Shown piece by piece: positions 41,142 to 49,362 of a stretch of 64,000 nt of DNA. The stretch is from Halobellus inordinatus (GTDB lineage Archaea; Halobacteriota; Halobacteria; Halobacteriales; Haloferacaceae): contig NZ_JANHAV010000007.1 in the NCBI RefSeq assembly GCF_024464655.1, positions 121,082 through 185,081 of the forward strand. Reading direction: 5' to 3'. The translations under genes and the position numbers were made by a program. A model generated the notes under the pieces. That model saw nothing but the letters and a program-made list of their open reading frames with translations, searched no databases and was not told the DNA's origin. How positions within the stretch are numbered: position 1 is the stretch's first letter; each line of letters begins with the position of its first letter.

Positions 41142-43424
41142 ATGACCAGCCAACCATTCGTTCGATCACTTGAGGACGTCGGCGGCGACGACGTGGGCTC
41201 AGTCGGCGGGAAGGCCGCGAACCTCGGCGAGCTCGCAGGCCTCGACGTCCCCGTTCTGCCGGGCTTTACGACGACTGCGGCGGCCTACGAGTACTACGTC
41301 GACGAGACGGGCATCCGCTCGGACATCGAATCGGCGCTCGATGGCCTGGACGTGGACGACGTGAGTGACCTCCAGTCGCGCGGCGAGCGGGTCAGACGGC
41401 TGATCCGGGAGGCGACGATGCCGCCAGACCTCGAAACCCAAATCGCCGAACAGTACGAGGCCGTCGCGCGAGAACTCGACACACGCGATCCTGCGGTCGC
41501 CGTTCGGTCCTCCGCGACGGCAGAGGACCTGCCGACCGCATCGTTCGCTGGCCAACAGGACACCTTTCTGGACGTGACCGGCCGGGAGGAGTTACTCGAC
41601 GCTGTCAAGGGCTGTTACGCCTCGCTCTTTACCGATCGGGCGATCGTCTATCGGGAGAACAAGGGTTTCGACCACTTCGACGTACGACTCGCCTGTGTCG
41701 TACAGAAGATGGGTCAGGCGGACCTCGGCTCCTCGGGCGTGCTGTTCACGCTGGACCCCGACTCGGGCTTCGAGAACGTCGTCGTCGTCGAAGCCGCGTA
41801 CGGTTTCGGAGAACTGATCGTCCAGGGAGAGGTCGATCCCGATCGGTACGTCGTATTCAAGCCGACGAACGGGATTCTCGAAAAACGGCTCGGGGGGAAA
41901 GCACAGCGAATGGTCCGGCAGAACGGCGACACAGTGGTCGAAGACGTTCCCGAGCCAGAACGAAACCAGTACGCGCTCTCGGACGACGAGATCCGGACGC
42001 TGGCGACGTACGCCGAGCGAATCGAGGACCACTTCGACCGACCGATGGACGTCGAGTGGCTCTTGGACGGCGACCTCGGGCAACTGTTCGTCGTGCAGGC
42101 GCGTCCCGAGACCGTTCACGGCGCGTCCGAGGCGAACGTGATCCGGTCGTATCGACTCCTCGAGGAGGGCGAGACGCTTCTCGACGGCGTCGCGATCGGC
42201 AGTGCGATCGCCACCGGCCGGGTCAAGCTGCTCGACGACGTCAGCCAGATGGACCGCTTCCAGGCGGGCGACGTCCTCGTCACCGAGATGACCGCTCCCG
42301 ACTGGGTTCCGATTATGAAGAAGGCGAGCGCGATTGTGACCGAGCGCGGTGGAAAGACCTCCCACGCGGCAATCGTCTCGCGGGAGCTGGGCGTGCCCGC
42401 GGTCGTCGGGACCCAGCGCGCCACGAAAGTCCTCCGGGACGGCGACGCGGTCACGGTGGACTGTACCAGCGAAACGGGGTACGTGTACGACGGTGAACTC
42501 GAATTCGAGACCCGCGAGGAAACGATCACCGACGTGCCGGAGACGGAGACCGACGTGATGCTCATCCTGGGCGATCCCAGTCGCGCCTTCTCGCTCGCCA
42601 GCCTGCCGGTCGACGGGGTCGGACTCGTCCGAGAGGAGTTCATCATCACCTCCCACGTCGGCACGCACCCGCTCGCGATGCTCGAACGCGGCGAGGGCGA
42701 GCAGTACATCACCGCGCTCCAGACCGGGATCGCGAAGATCGCGGCGGCATTCTACCCCGATCGGGTCGTCGTCCGACTGAGTGACTTCAAGACGGACGAG
42801 TATCAGCGGCTCGAAGGCGGCTGGAAGTACGAGTTCGACGAGGCGAACCCGATGCTGGGTTGGCGTGGTGCCTCGCGGTACTACGACGAGGATTTCCGGG
42901 AGGCGTTCCGCCTCGAATGCGAGGCGCTGCGGTGCGTTCGCGAGGAGGTCGGCCTCGACAACGTGACGGTATTGGTGCCTTTCTGTCGGACGCCGGAAGA
43001 GGGAAGACGCGTCCTCGATATGATGGACGAACACGGCCTCTCCCAGACTGACCTCGATGTCTTCGTGATGGCCGAGGTGCCGTCGAACGTCGTGCTCGCC
43101 GATCGTTTTTCGGAGCTGTTCGACGGCTTCTCGATCGGTTCGAACGACCTCACGCAACTCCTCTTGGGCGTCGACCGCAACTCCGAGAAACTCGCCTCGC
43201 TGTTCGACGAGCGCGACGAGGCGGTCGCGCGGTCGATCGAGTCGCTGGTCAAGGAGGCGCACGAGCACGACCGACCCGTCGGTATCTGCGGCGACGCTCC
43301 CTCGACTGTTCCCGGCTTCGTCGACCTCCTACTGGAGGCCGACGTCGATTCGATCTCTGTCACGCCCGACGTCGCGATCGAAACGATCCAGAAGGTCAGC
43401 GAAGCCGAGAACCCCCCGTCGTAA
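41142..43424 (+). CDS. ppsA: Phosphoenolpyruvate synthase
   Basis: This 760-residue enzyme converts pyruvate and ATP to PEP, AMP and Pi. Its domains are the N-terminal nucleotide domain (GGKAANLGELAGLDVPVLPG; RSSATAEDLPTASFAGQQDT), the swivelling domain with phospho-His408 in GGKTSHAAIVSRELGVPAV, and the PEP/pyruvate C-terminal barrel (MAEVPSNVVLADRFSELFDG; SIGSNDLTQLLLGVDRNS). ATG 41142 is chosen, though GTG 41139 is equally placed. With PckA at 33.5 kb it gives two routes to PEP for gluconeogenesis. It is divergent from the ADP-dependent kinase homologue. Confidence 0.95.
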   Translation: MTSQPFVRSLEDVGGDDVGSVGGKAANLGELAGLDVPVLPGFTTTAAAYEYYVDETGIRSDIESALDGLDVDDVSDLQSRGERVRRLIREATMPPDLETQIAEQYEAVARELDTRDPAVAVRSSATAEDLPTASFAGQQDTFLDVTGREELLDAVKGCYASLFTDRAIVYRENKGFDHFDVRLACVVQKMGQADLGSSGVLFTLDPDSGFENVVVVEAAYGFGELIVQGEVDPDRYVVFKPTNGILEKRLGGKAQRMVRQNGDTVVEDVPEPERNQYALSDDEIRTLATYAERIEDHFDRPMDVEWLLDGDLGQLFVVQARPETVHGASEANVIRSYRLLEEGETLLDGVAIGSAIATGRVKLLDDVSQMDRFQAGDVLVTEMTAPDWVPIMKKASAIVTERGGKTSHAAIVSRELGVPAVVGTQRATKVLRDGDAVTVDCTSETGYVYDGELEFETREETITDVPETETDVMLILGDPSRAFSLASLPVDGVGLVREEFIITSHVGTHPLAMLERGEGEQYITALQTGIAKIAAAFYPDRVVVRLSDFKTDEYQRLEGGWKYEFDEANPMLGWRGASRYYDEDFREAFRLECEALRCVREEVGLDNVTVLVPFCRTPEEGRRVLDMMDEHGLSQTDLDVFVMAEVPSNVVLADRFSELFDGFSIGSNDLTQLLLGVDRNSEKLASLFDERDEAVARSIESLVKEAHEHDRPVGICGDAPSTVPGFVDLLLEADVDSISVTPDVAIETIQKVSEAENPPS

Positions 43425-43533
43425 CGGCGGGTAGTCGGGCTTCCGGCACTAGTCCCCATCCCGACCCCGATCTCGATCCTGTGAGTTCACCCACACATTA
43501 CAGGTCGGTGGAGTTCGTAGTTCGAACATAGCT

Positions 43534-44175
43534 ATGACATCCACCCGTCGATTCGCAGACCGCACCGAGGCCGGAGAACTGCTCGGTGAGGCGCTCGAAG
43601 AGCGCGACACCGACGTCGACCTCGTGCTCGCCATCCCTCGCGGTGGCCTCCCGCTCGGACGGGCCGTCGCCGACGCGGTCGATGCACCCCTGGACGTCGT
43701 CGTCGCCAAGAAGATCGGAGCACCGGGAAATCCGGAGTTCGCGGTCGGCGCCGTCGCCAGCGACGGCTCCGTCTGGCGGAACGAGGACGCGCGCCACCGG
43801 TACGACGAAGAGTACTTCCAGCGCGAGCGCGAGCGAATCGCCGAGGAAGCCGAGCAGAAGGCCGAGCGCTACCGGGGCGACCGGCCGGCTCCCGATCTCG
43901 CGGGGAAGACCGTCGCGGTCGTCGACGACGGCGTCGCCACCGGCTCGACCGCCAAAGCCTGCCTCCAGATGCTCCGAGACGGAGACGCAGCGCGGATCGT
44001 GCTGGCGGTTCCAGTCGGACCGCCCGAAACGGTCCGAGAGTTAGAGTCGATGGCTGACGAGGTCGTCTGTCTCGAAACGCCGAGTCGGTTCATCGGCGTC
44101 GGCGGCTTCTACGAGAACTTCAGCCAAGTGTCGGACGGGGAGGCGATGGCGTACCTCGAATCGCCGGATCGCTGA
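43534..44175 (+). CDS. Phosphoribosyltransferase-like protein
   Basis: This is a 213-residue type I PRTase fold protein. It starts RFADRTEAGELLGEAL, has the PPi loop LAIPRGGLPLGRAVAD and the PRPP-binding motif VAVVDDGVATGSTAKACLQM, and ends in PSRFIGVGGFYENFSQVSDG. The family (often annotated as phosphoribosyltransferase next to other functions) includes enzymes and stress proteins without known substrate. It follows ppsA after 109 bp on the same strand but has its own AT-rich leader. The base substrate is not predictable. Confidence 0.85.
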   Translation: MTSTRRFADRTEAGELLGEALEERDTDVDLVLAIPRGGLPLGRAVADAVDAPLDVVVAKKIGAPGNPEFAVGAVASDGSVWRNEDARHRYDEEYFQRERERIAEEAEQKAERYRGDRPAPDLAGKTVAVVDDGVATGSTAKACLQMLRDGDAARIVLAVPVGPPETVRELESMADEVVCLETPSRFIGVGGFYENFSQVSDGEAMAYLESPDR

Positions 44176-44201
44176 CGTCGTCGAGGAGTGTCCGATTGGG
44201 C

Positions 44202-44477
44202 TCAGTAAATCTCGATTTCGGTCACCATTCGCCGGACGACAGTCGGTTCCTGCAGCACGTGTCCCCCGTCGTCGACGGTTCTGGACCCGACCTCCTCGGT
44301 GAGGACGGCTGTGTCGTAGTAGATGTCGTCGGTTCCTTCGATCCGCGCGACTCGGTCCGCCGGATACATCACTGGCTCCCGACCCTCGTCGGTCACCGCG
44401 ACCCAACCGTTCTCGGCGACGAACACGCGCTCGCTCTCGACCGGTTCGGCGTCGTCACGGAAGTAGACAGTCGCCAT
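44202..44477 (-). CDS. Small acidic beta-rich protein, unknown
   Basis: This is a 91-residue protein with alternating strands (ATVYFRDDAEPVESERVFVA, EGREPVMYPADRVARIEGTD) and acidic surface composition. It contains no Cys and no signal. The start ATG 44477 is preceded by an AT-rich patch (TAATTAGCACGG on the minus strand). It may be the last gene of a minus-strand set with the zinc-finger gene at 44539 (61-bp gap), although a separate promoter is more likely. I do not recognise a family. Confidence 0.65.
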   Translation of the reverse strand: MATVYFRDDAEPVESERVFVAENGWVAVTDEGREPVMYPADRVARIEGTDDIYYDTAVLTEEVGSRTVDDGGHVLQEPTVVRRMVTEIEIY

Positions 44478-44538
44478 ACCGTTACAGACGCGCGCCGTGC
44501 TAATTAATGTCCCAGTGCCTGAGACGGTGGCGTCCACA

Positions 44539-44703
44539 TCACCTGATCGAGTCGGACTCGCCACCGTCGACCGCCGCCGCACAGTCCGTGCACAGTCCCG
44601 CCTCCGCGTCGTAATGCGTATCACAGACGAGCGCGCCGCACCGGCGACACTGGTGTTCGGCCGGAGCCGACTCGCAGATCTGACAGAGGCCTTCGACGCT
44701 CAT
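44539..44703 (-). CDS. Small zinc-finger protein (HIT-type-like)
   Basis: This 54-residue protein contains seven cysteines and two histidines: Cys7-x2-Cys10, His17, Cys19-x2-Cys22, Cys27, His30 and Cys38-x2-Cys41. The spacing resembles a cross-brace HIT-type or B-box-like two-zinc finger. It is too short for a conventional ORF threshold, but the regular metal-ligand spacing and position support it. It starts 3 bp after the stop of the double UspA gene on the same strand, so it is probably co-transcribed. The likely role is small-protein regulation or protein/RNA contact (inference). Confidence 0.75.
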   Translation of the reverse strand: MSVEGLCQICESAPAEHQCRRCGALVCDTHYDAEAGLCTDCAAAVDGGESDSIR

Positions 44704-44706
44704 CGT

Positions 44707-45579
44707 TCAATTGCTGGTCAGGATCGGCATCTCCGAGCGTCTGAGCACGCGGGCGGTCGTACTGCCGAGGTACCTGTCGGCCTCCCCGTGGCCGCGCGTT
44801 CCCATCGTGACCAGGTCGGCGTCGACCCCGTCGGCGTAGTCGAGGAGTTCTTCGTGGGGGACCCCGCGGAGCACGTTCGACGTCACGGGCAGATTTCGTT
44901 CGCGCGACGCGGCGGCGATCGATTCGACCGCGTTCTCGCCACCCTGCTTGAGCATCCCGACGATGCTCTGCGGAACGTCGTCGAATTCGTAGGTCGTCGT
45001 GTCGACGACGTAGACGACGTGAACGTCGGCACCGTACCGCTCGGCGATACCGAGGCCGTGTTCCGCCGCCCGTTCAGCGGCGTCGCTGCCGTCGGTGGGG
45101 ATCACGACGTGGTCATACATCGCGTAGCCTGACTCCGGGGCCGGTTCCGCAGAGAATCGGACGGCCATCACCGGGATGCTGGTGGACGTCACCACACGCT
45201 CTGTCGTACTTCCGAGTCGGGACCGTTCGGCACCCGCGCGGCCGTGCGTTCCCATCACCACCAGGTCGATCCCGTTCTCGTCGACGTAGTGGCGGATCAC
45301 CCGGTGCGGACGCCCGGTTTCGACGACCCGGACCGTTTCGAGTCCGAGGTCGTCGGCTCGCTCCTGGATTCGAACGGCCGCGTCCCGGCCGCGTTTCTCG
45401 GCCTGTCCTCGGAGCTTCTCGCGAGCAGCCGCTTCCAGCCCCGCCGGCTCCGCACCGGTGTCGACGGCGTGCAAGATATGGACTGTGGCTTCGCTCGTCC
45501 GTGCCAAGTCCAGAGCTCGGGCGATTGCGTTTTCTGCGCCAGTGCTTCCGTCGGTCGGGATGAGGATGTCGTCGTACAT
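44707..45579 (-). CDS. Tandem universal stress protein (two UspA domains)
   Basis: This 290-residue protein consists of two UspA domains. Domain 1 (residues 1-145) has DDILIPTDGSTGAENAI and the nucleotide loop GTHGRAGAERSRLGSTTERVV. Domain 2 (residues 150-290) has DHVVIPTDGSDAAERAAEHG and GTRGHGEADRYLGSTTARVL. Both G-x2-G-x9-G-S/T motifs are intact, so ATP-binding is likely. This contrasts with the truncated UspA in the chimera at 4007. It probably responds to stress or energy state in the cytoplasm. A 54-residue zinc-finger gene follows by 3 bp. Confidence 0.9.
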   Translation of the reverse strand: MYDDILIPTDGSTGAENAIARALDLARTSEATVHILHAVDTGAEPAGLEAAAREKLRGQAEKRGRDAAVRIQERADDLGLETVRVVETGRPHRVIRHYVDENGIDLVVMGTHGRAGAERSRLGSTTERVVTSTSIPVMAVRFSAEPAPESGYAMYDHVVIPTDGSDAAERAAEHGLGIAERYGADVHVVYVVDTTTYEFDDVPQSIVGMLKQGGENAVESIAAASRERNLPVTSNVLRGVPHEELLDYADGVDADLVTMGTRGHGEADRYLGSTTARVLRRSEMPILTSN

Positions 45580-45804
45580 AGATGGACCTGCGTGATCACG
45601 GGCTAGGAAGACTGCCCACGCGCTGGGTGCTGCCGTCGGTTCGCCGGCTGGGATGGTCGCATCGCTGGCTGACGAGAGGCGGGGAAGTCGTTTTGTTAGC
45701 CCGTGCTTACTGTTAATCCTCGCGAGCGGGCGACTCGCCGCCGACGCGGACCGCCGATCGACCGAAGCAGATTAGCTTTGTACTCTGAGCGCAATATACA
45801 TCCA

Positions 45805-46179
45805 ATGAGTACGATCCGACCGGCCGAACTCGACGAACGACTCGACTCCGGGTCGACAGAGGACCTTTTGGTGGTGGACATCCGCCCGACGTCTGCCTAT
45901 CGGGCAGGTTCGATCGACGGGAGTCGGAACGTCCCGGTCTACGAGGACCTGCGGAGTGGTGACGACTCCACGCTACGCGGTCGCCTCGACGAGATCCCCG
46001 CCGACAAGGACGTCGTCGTCGTGTGCAAGCAGGGGATGGTCGCGAAACGGGCGACGAGCATCCTCCGTGAGGAGGGGTACGACGCGATGACGCTCCTCGG
46101 CGGGATGGGCGGGTGGAACGGCTATCAGAAGGGCTCCCTGGGCTACAAGCTCCGCTCGCTCATCTGGAAACTCTCGTAG
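45805..46179 (+). CDS. Rhodanese-like protein
   Basis: This 124-residue rhodanese fold has LLVVDIRPTSAYRAGSIDGS and the active loop VVVCKQGMVAKRATSIL with Cys as sulfur carrier. A GGMGGWNGY end is followed by a basic helix (LGYKLRSLIWKLS). ATG 45805 is chosen; the upstream frame is Arg-rich and unlikely. It is convergent with a YeiH-type sulfate/sulfite exporter gene (42-bp gap), a pairing that suggests sulfur-compound handling. It is the third single-domain rhodanese in the window. Confidence 0.85.
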   Translation: MSTIRPAELDERLDSGSTEDLLVVDIRPTSAYRAGSIDGSRNVPVYEDLRSGDDSTLRGRLDEIPADKDVVVVCKQGMVAKRATSILREEGYDAMTLLGGMGGWNGYQKGSLGYKLRSLIWKLS

Positions 46180-46221
46180 GGAGCGGATCGCAACGAGCGC
46201 GTGAGGTGGCACCGAGTCGTC

Positions 46222-47229
46222 TCAGGCGAAGACGAGCATTGCGGCGCCGAGCGACAGCACGCTGACGGCCACGAGCGCGCTCAGGACGACCAAGAGCGGT
46301 TTGATACCGGTTCGCCGCATCCCCTGAATTTCGATGCTCGTTCCGAGACCGACGAACGCGACGAGGAACAGCAGTTGGTAGCCGCGTTCCAGCAGGGCAA
46401 CCTCCGCGTCCGAGAGGAGACCGGCGCTGGCGACGCCGGCCACGAGCACGAATCCCAGGACGAACTTCGGGAACTGGCCCCAGAAGTACCGCCAACTCGC
46501 TACCGACGTCTCGCCGTCGCCGCCGTTCTGCCGGGCGTAGTAGACCGCATAGAGGATCGCGACGACGCCGATGAAGACGTTCCGTCCGAGTTTCGTGACC
46601 GTCGCCCACTGGCCGGCCGTCGGCGAGTACGCGAATCCGGCCGCGACGACCGGTCCCGTACTCACCATACTGATCCCGGCCCAGATACCGAAGACGATGT
46701 CCGGGAGATCCAACAGGCGACCGATCGCCGGATACGTCGCCAGCGTGACCGCGTCGAACAGGAGAATCGTCGCCACCGCGTAGGCGATCTGCTCGCTCTT
46801 CGCGCGGACGCCGCTGGAGACGGCGACGATCGCAGAGACGCCACAGATGGAATATCCGGCGGCCAGCAGCGAGCCTAATCGGTCCGGGATCTCGAAGACG
46901 TTCCGCGCTACCAGTTCGACGAACAGGAGACTGAAGCCGAGGAAGCTGACGACGAGCACCAGTAAGGAGAGCCCGACCGAGAGCAGCTGGTCGACCGCGA
47001 TCCGCGCACCCATCAGCACGATACCGGTCTCCAGCCAGAGTTTGTGCGTCGCGAGGCCGTCTTCGGCCCACTCGGGGGTCCCGACAGAGTTGGCGACGAC
47101 GACCCCCAGCCCGACGGCCAAAATCAGTCTGTTGACGCCGACGGCCGTCGAGAGAACGTGTGCGACGGCCGCCCCAGCAACGAGAACTGCCACTCCGGGG
47201 ACCACTCGCGCCGTGTTTCGAGCTATCAT
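46222..47229 (-). CDS. YeiH/UPF0324 family putative sulfate exporter
   Basis: This is a 335-residue membrane protein with ten or so helices. It matches the YeiH family: VGVNRLILAVGLGVVVANSV near the start, KLWLETGIVLMGARIAVDQL, AAGYSICGVSAIVAVSSGVR, SMVSTGPVVAAGFAYS and a C-terminal FLVAFVGLGTSIEIQGMRRTG. Members are proposed to export sulfite, sulfate or other sulfur compounds, sometimes under LysR control. A 46-residue membrane peptide gene (47273) lies upstream on the same strand, and a rhodanese gene is convergent. Confidence 0.87.
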   Translation of the reverse strand: MIARNTARVVPGVAVLVAGAAVAHVLSTAVGVNRLILAVGLGVVVANSVGTPEWAEDGLATHKLWLETGIVLMGARIAVDQLLSVGLSLLVLVVSFLGFSLLFVELVARNVFEIPDRLGSLLAAGYSICGVSAIVAVSSGVRAKSEQIAYAVATILLFDAVTLATYPAIGRLLDLPDIVFGIWAGISMVSTGPVVAAGFAYSPTAGQWATVTKLGRNVFIGVVAILYAVYYARQNGGDGETSVASWRYFWGQFPKFVLGFVLVAGVASAGLLSDAEVALLERGYQLLFLVAFVGLGTSIEIQGMRRTGIKPLLVVLSALVAVSVLSLGAAMLVFA

Positions 47230-47272
47230 TGAGATGATCGGTTGTGTACAGTCAGATCAGTTATATTCCTGG

Positions 47273-47413
47273 CTACGAGACAAGGACGACCGAGAGCACG
47301 AGAGTTCCAAGGATCACTGCTTTCCAGTCACGATCCAGTGCCGTCCACCGGTCGAACGCCAGATCGATCGGGTCCGGTCCGGCCGCCGTGTTCGAGGAGT
47401 CTTCGTTCGACAT
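47273..47413 (-). CDS. 46-residue single-helix membrane peptide
   Basis: The frame begins ATGTCGAACGAAGACTCCTC (minus strand) and stops at TAG. The polar N-terminus (SNEDSSNTAAGPDPIDLAF), then DRWTALDRDWKAVI, lead into a hydrophobic end GTLVLSVVLVS. It is 43 bp upstream of the YeiH-type exporter on the same strand and is likely its co-transcribed small partner. Short proteins with this layout occur beside transporters in haloarchaea; the function is unknown. The codon pattern agrees with coding sequence. Confidence 0.65.
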   Translation of the reverse strand: MSNEDSSNTAAGPDPIDLAFDRWTALDRDWKAVILGTLVLSVVLVS

Positions 47414-47526
47414 CGCTTACAGGTATCTCTACCGTGTCAGAGATAGCGGAAATAATTGGCGGGATACAGATCAGCGTCGATGACCTACGCGTCCGGCGAC
47501 GCCGCAAACGAACGGGCTTGCGACTC

Positions 47527-47606
47527 ATAGGGGTTATCGTAACTGTTCGGAGATTCTCGCCGTACCGTCCGGCGAGAAATCTATGGAGACTTACGATAAC
47601 CCCTAT
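47527..47606. repeat. 80-bp palindromic element, copy C
   Basis: The ends ATAGGGGTTATCGTAA and TTACGATAACCCCTAT are perfect 16-bp inverted copies. An inner hairpin TTCTCGCCG / CGGCGAGAA has its loop around TACCGTC. It is the cleanest of three homologous copies (19161, 30699). The right flank is CAGTTC. The last element base is the first base of the stop codon of the chemotaxis gene, which ends AAC-TGA-TAG. As RNA it would fold into one long hairpin. Confidence 0.8.
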
Positions 47607-48934
47607 CAGTTCGAATCGAGCTGGCGTTCGACCCGATCGATGCTCTCGCGGATCTCCTGTACCATCGCCGTCTGCTCTTCGTTGGCCGCAGCGACGTCTT
47701 CGATCTCTGTCGAGATCGTCTCCGCACGACCGACCGCCGTGTCGACCGTGGCGGCGAGTTCCTCGGCACTCGCCGCTTGTTCGTCGGTTGCGTCGGCGAT
47801 CTCGTCCATCCCCGAAGCCGTCTCTTGGATCGTCTCGACGATCGCGACCTGGTTCTCGACGAGGGATTCGGTGTGCTCGACGGCGTCCTGAACGTGCGTG
47901 TTCGCCGTCCCGACGTGCGTCGTCACTTCGTCTGTCGACTGGCGGATTTCCGAGACGATTCGCTCGATTTCGTCGACCTCGGACTTCGACTGTTCGGCGA
48001 GTTCCTTGATCTCGTTCGCGACCACGGCGAACCCGTTGCCGTCCTTGTCGGCGCGCGCGGCCTCGATGTTCGCGTTGAGCGCGAGGAGATTAGTCTGGTT
48101 TGCGATATCGGTGATGACCTCGACGAGCTGGTCGATCTCGTCGAGCTTTGCGACGAGACTTTGGGTACTCCTGCCGACGTTTTCGCCGGCCTCCGCGACT
48201 TGCTGTGTGACGTCCAACACAGCCTGTCCGGCCTCTTGAGACTCCTCGGCCAGTTTCCGTGCTTCGTCGCTCTGGGTGTTCACCTCCTCGGCGCTCGAAG
48301 CGATCTCCTCGATGGTCGCGCTGAACGTCGCAATCTCGCTTGAGACCTCTTCGAGGTCGTCCACTTGCGCCTGCGTGTACTCGCTGATCTCCTCGGAACT
48401 TGCAGCGACATTTTCGGCGGAGTCCTGTAACTCCGCAACTGCGGCCCCGACTTCGTCGGACATCTGCGCTTGGAGGTCTTCGAGCAACAGTCGCTGCTCG
48501 ACGAGTTCGGTGACCTGCGGCGTGACCTCGAACGCGCCGATCACGGTCCCGTCCGAATCTGTCAGTGGAAAGGCGGCTGCTCGGATGTGCCACGTGTCTC
48601 CATCGGCGTTCGTGCCGGTCCGGATGTCGTCTTCGCGAATGGTCTCCCCCGTTCTGGCGACCTTCTCTGCGAGTATTTCGCTCTCGCCCTCGGTCTGGAA
48701 CACGTCGTAGGCCTGTTGGCCGACCGCCTCCTCGGCCGTGTAACCGATGAGCGACTCCATCCGATCGTTCCAGTGAGTGATAACTCCATTATCATCGACG
48801 ACAACGACCGGTTCCGGAAACGCGTTGACGACGGTATCGAACATCTGCCGCCAGAAGTCCAGCTTCTGCTGTAATTCCGCTTTCCCGTCCTGTTCGTTGA
48901 GTGTGACTCCCGCTGTAAGCTGCTCCGAGGTCAT
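47606..48934 (-). CDS. Soluble methyl-accepting chemotaxis transducer with PAS domain
   Basis: This 442-residue cytoplasmic chemoreceptor has no transmembrane segment. A PAS domain (about residues 30-150; [20 protein letters not shown], then [20 protein letters not shown]) is followed by a long coiled coil. The CheW/CheA-binding hairpin is [28 protein letters not shown]...[16 protein letters not shown]. Methylation-type Glu/Gln pairs flank it. It probably senses an internal redox or metabolic cue and feeds CheA. The gene is monocistronic; its stop codon is created at the edge of the 80-bp palindrome. Confidence 0.9.
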   Translation of the reverse strand: MTSEQLTAGVTLNEQDGKAELQQKLDFWRQMFDTVVNAFPEPVVVVDDNGVITHWNDRMESLIGYTAEEAVGQQAYDVFQTEGESEILAEKVARTGETIREDDIRTGTNADGDTWHIRAAAFPLTDSDGTVIGAFEVTPQVTELVEQRLLLEDLQAQMSDEVGAAVAELQDSAENVAASSEEISEYTQAQVDDLEEVSSEIATFSATIEEIASSAEEVNTQSDEARKLAEESQEAGQAVLDVTQQVAEAGENVGRSTQSLVAKLDEIDQLVEVITDIANQTNLLALNANIEAARADKDGNGFAVVANEIKELAEQSKSEVDEIERIVSEIRQSTDEVTTHVGTANTHVQDAVEHTESLVENQVAIVETIQETASGMDEIADATDEQAASAEELAATVDTAVGRAETISTEIEDVAAANEEQTAMVQEIRESIDRVERQLDSN

Positions 48935-49362
48935 CTATCTCATCTCTGATAACCAATAACTGGTCCCTTGAGTCTTTCTGTGTTTCTCCGTTCTCGTTCG
49001 GCACCATAATTACCAGATAATATTTATATAAAATTATCTGTTGGTTAGTCTGGATTTGGCTTAGAGCTGCTTCTAGATCTGTTTTGGAACTGGTTCTGGG
49101 TATGTAGATATACTATACTTATTTGAAAGTATTTATTTAATATACTTGGAACTGACTATCCAAATGGCGTATCTCGACCTGAGCTAACCCATCTCCTGCA
49201 GGCGAGGTATGTGGCCCGATAACACCGGTACATTTGTTATTTATCTATGGCCCTGATTCAGGTACCGTGGCGGGCGGGCGATCACGGATCCGTACTTACG
49301 GCTCTCGCAAAGCATTTTGATAATCACAAAAAATTAAGTAAGATCGTGAGTGTCGTTCTTGT
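48935..49362. other. AT-rich intergenic region
   Basis: These 428 bp lie between the divergent chemotaxis and IclR genes. The stretch 49008-49160 is markedly AT-rich (AATATTTATATAAAATTATC near 49019) and should hold the transducer promoter. The end carries the candidate IclR operator (49315-49332). No gene is seen. Confidence 0.5.
49315..49332. promoter_or_regulatory. Candidate IclR operator, box 1
   Basis: TTTTGATAATCACAAAAA is a partly palindromic A/T-arm box 31-48 bp upstream of the iclR ATG, over its promoter. It matches 50183-50200 at 15 of 18 positions. Autoregulation is typical of IclR proteins (family knowledge). Confidence 0.45.
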
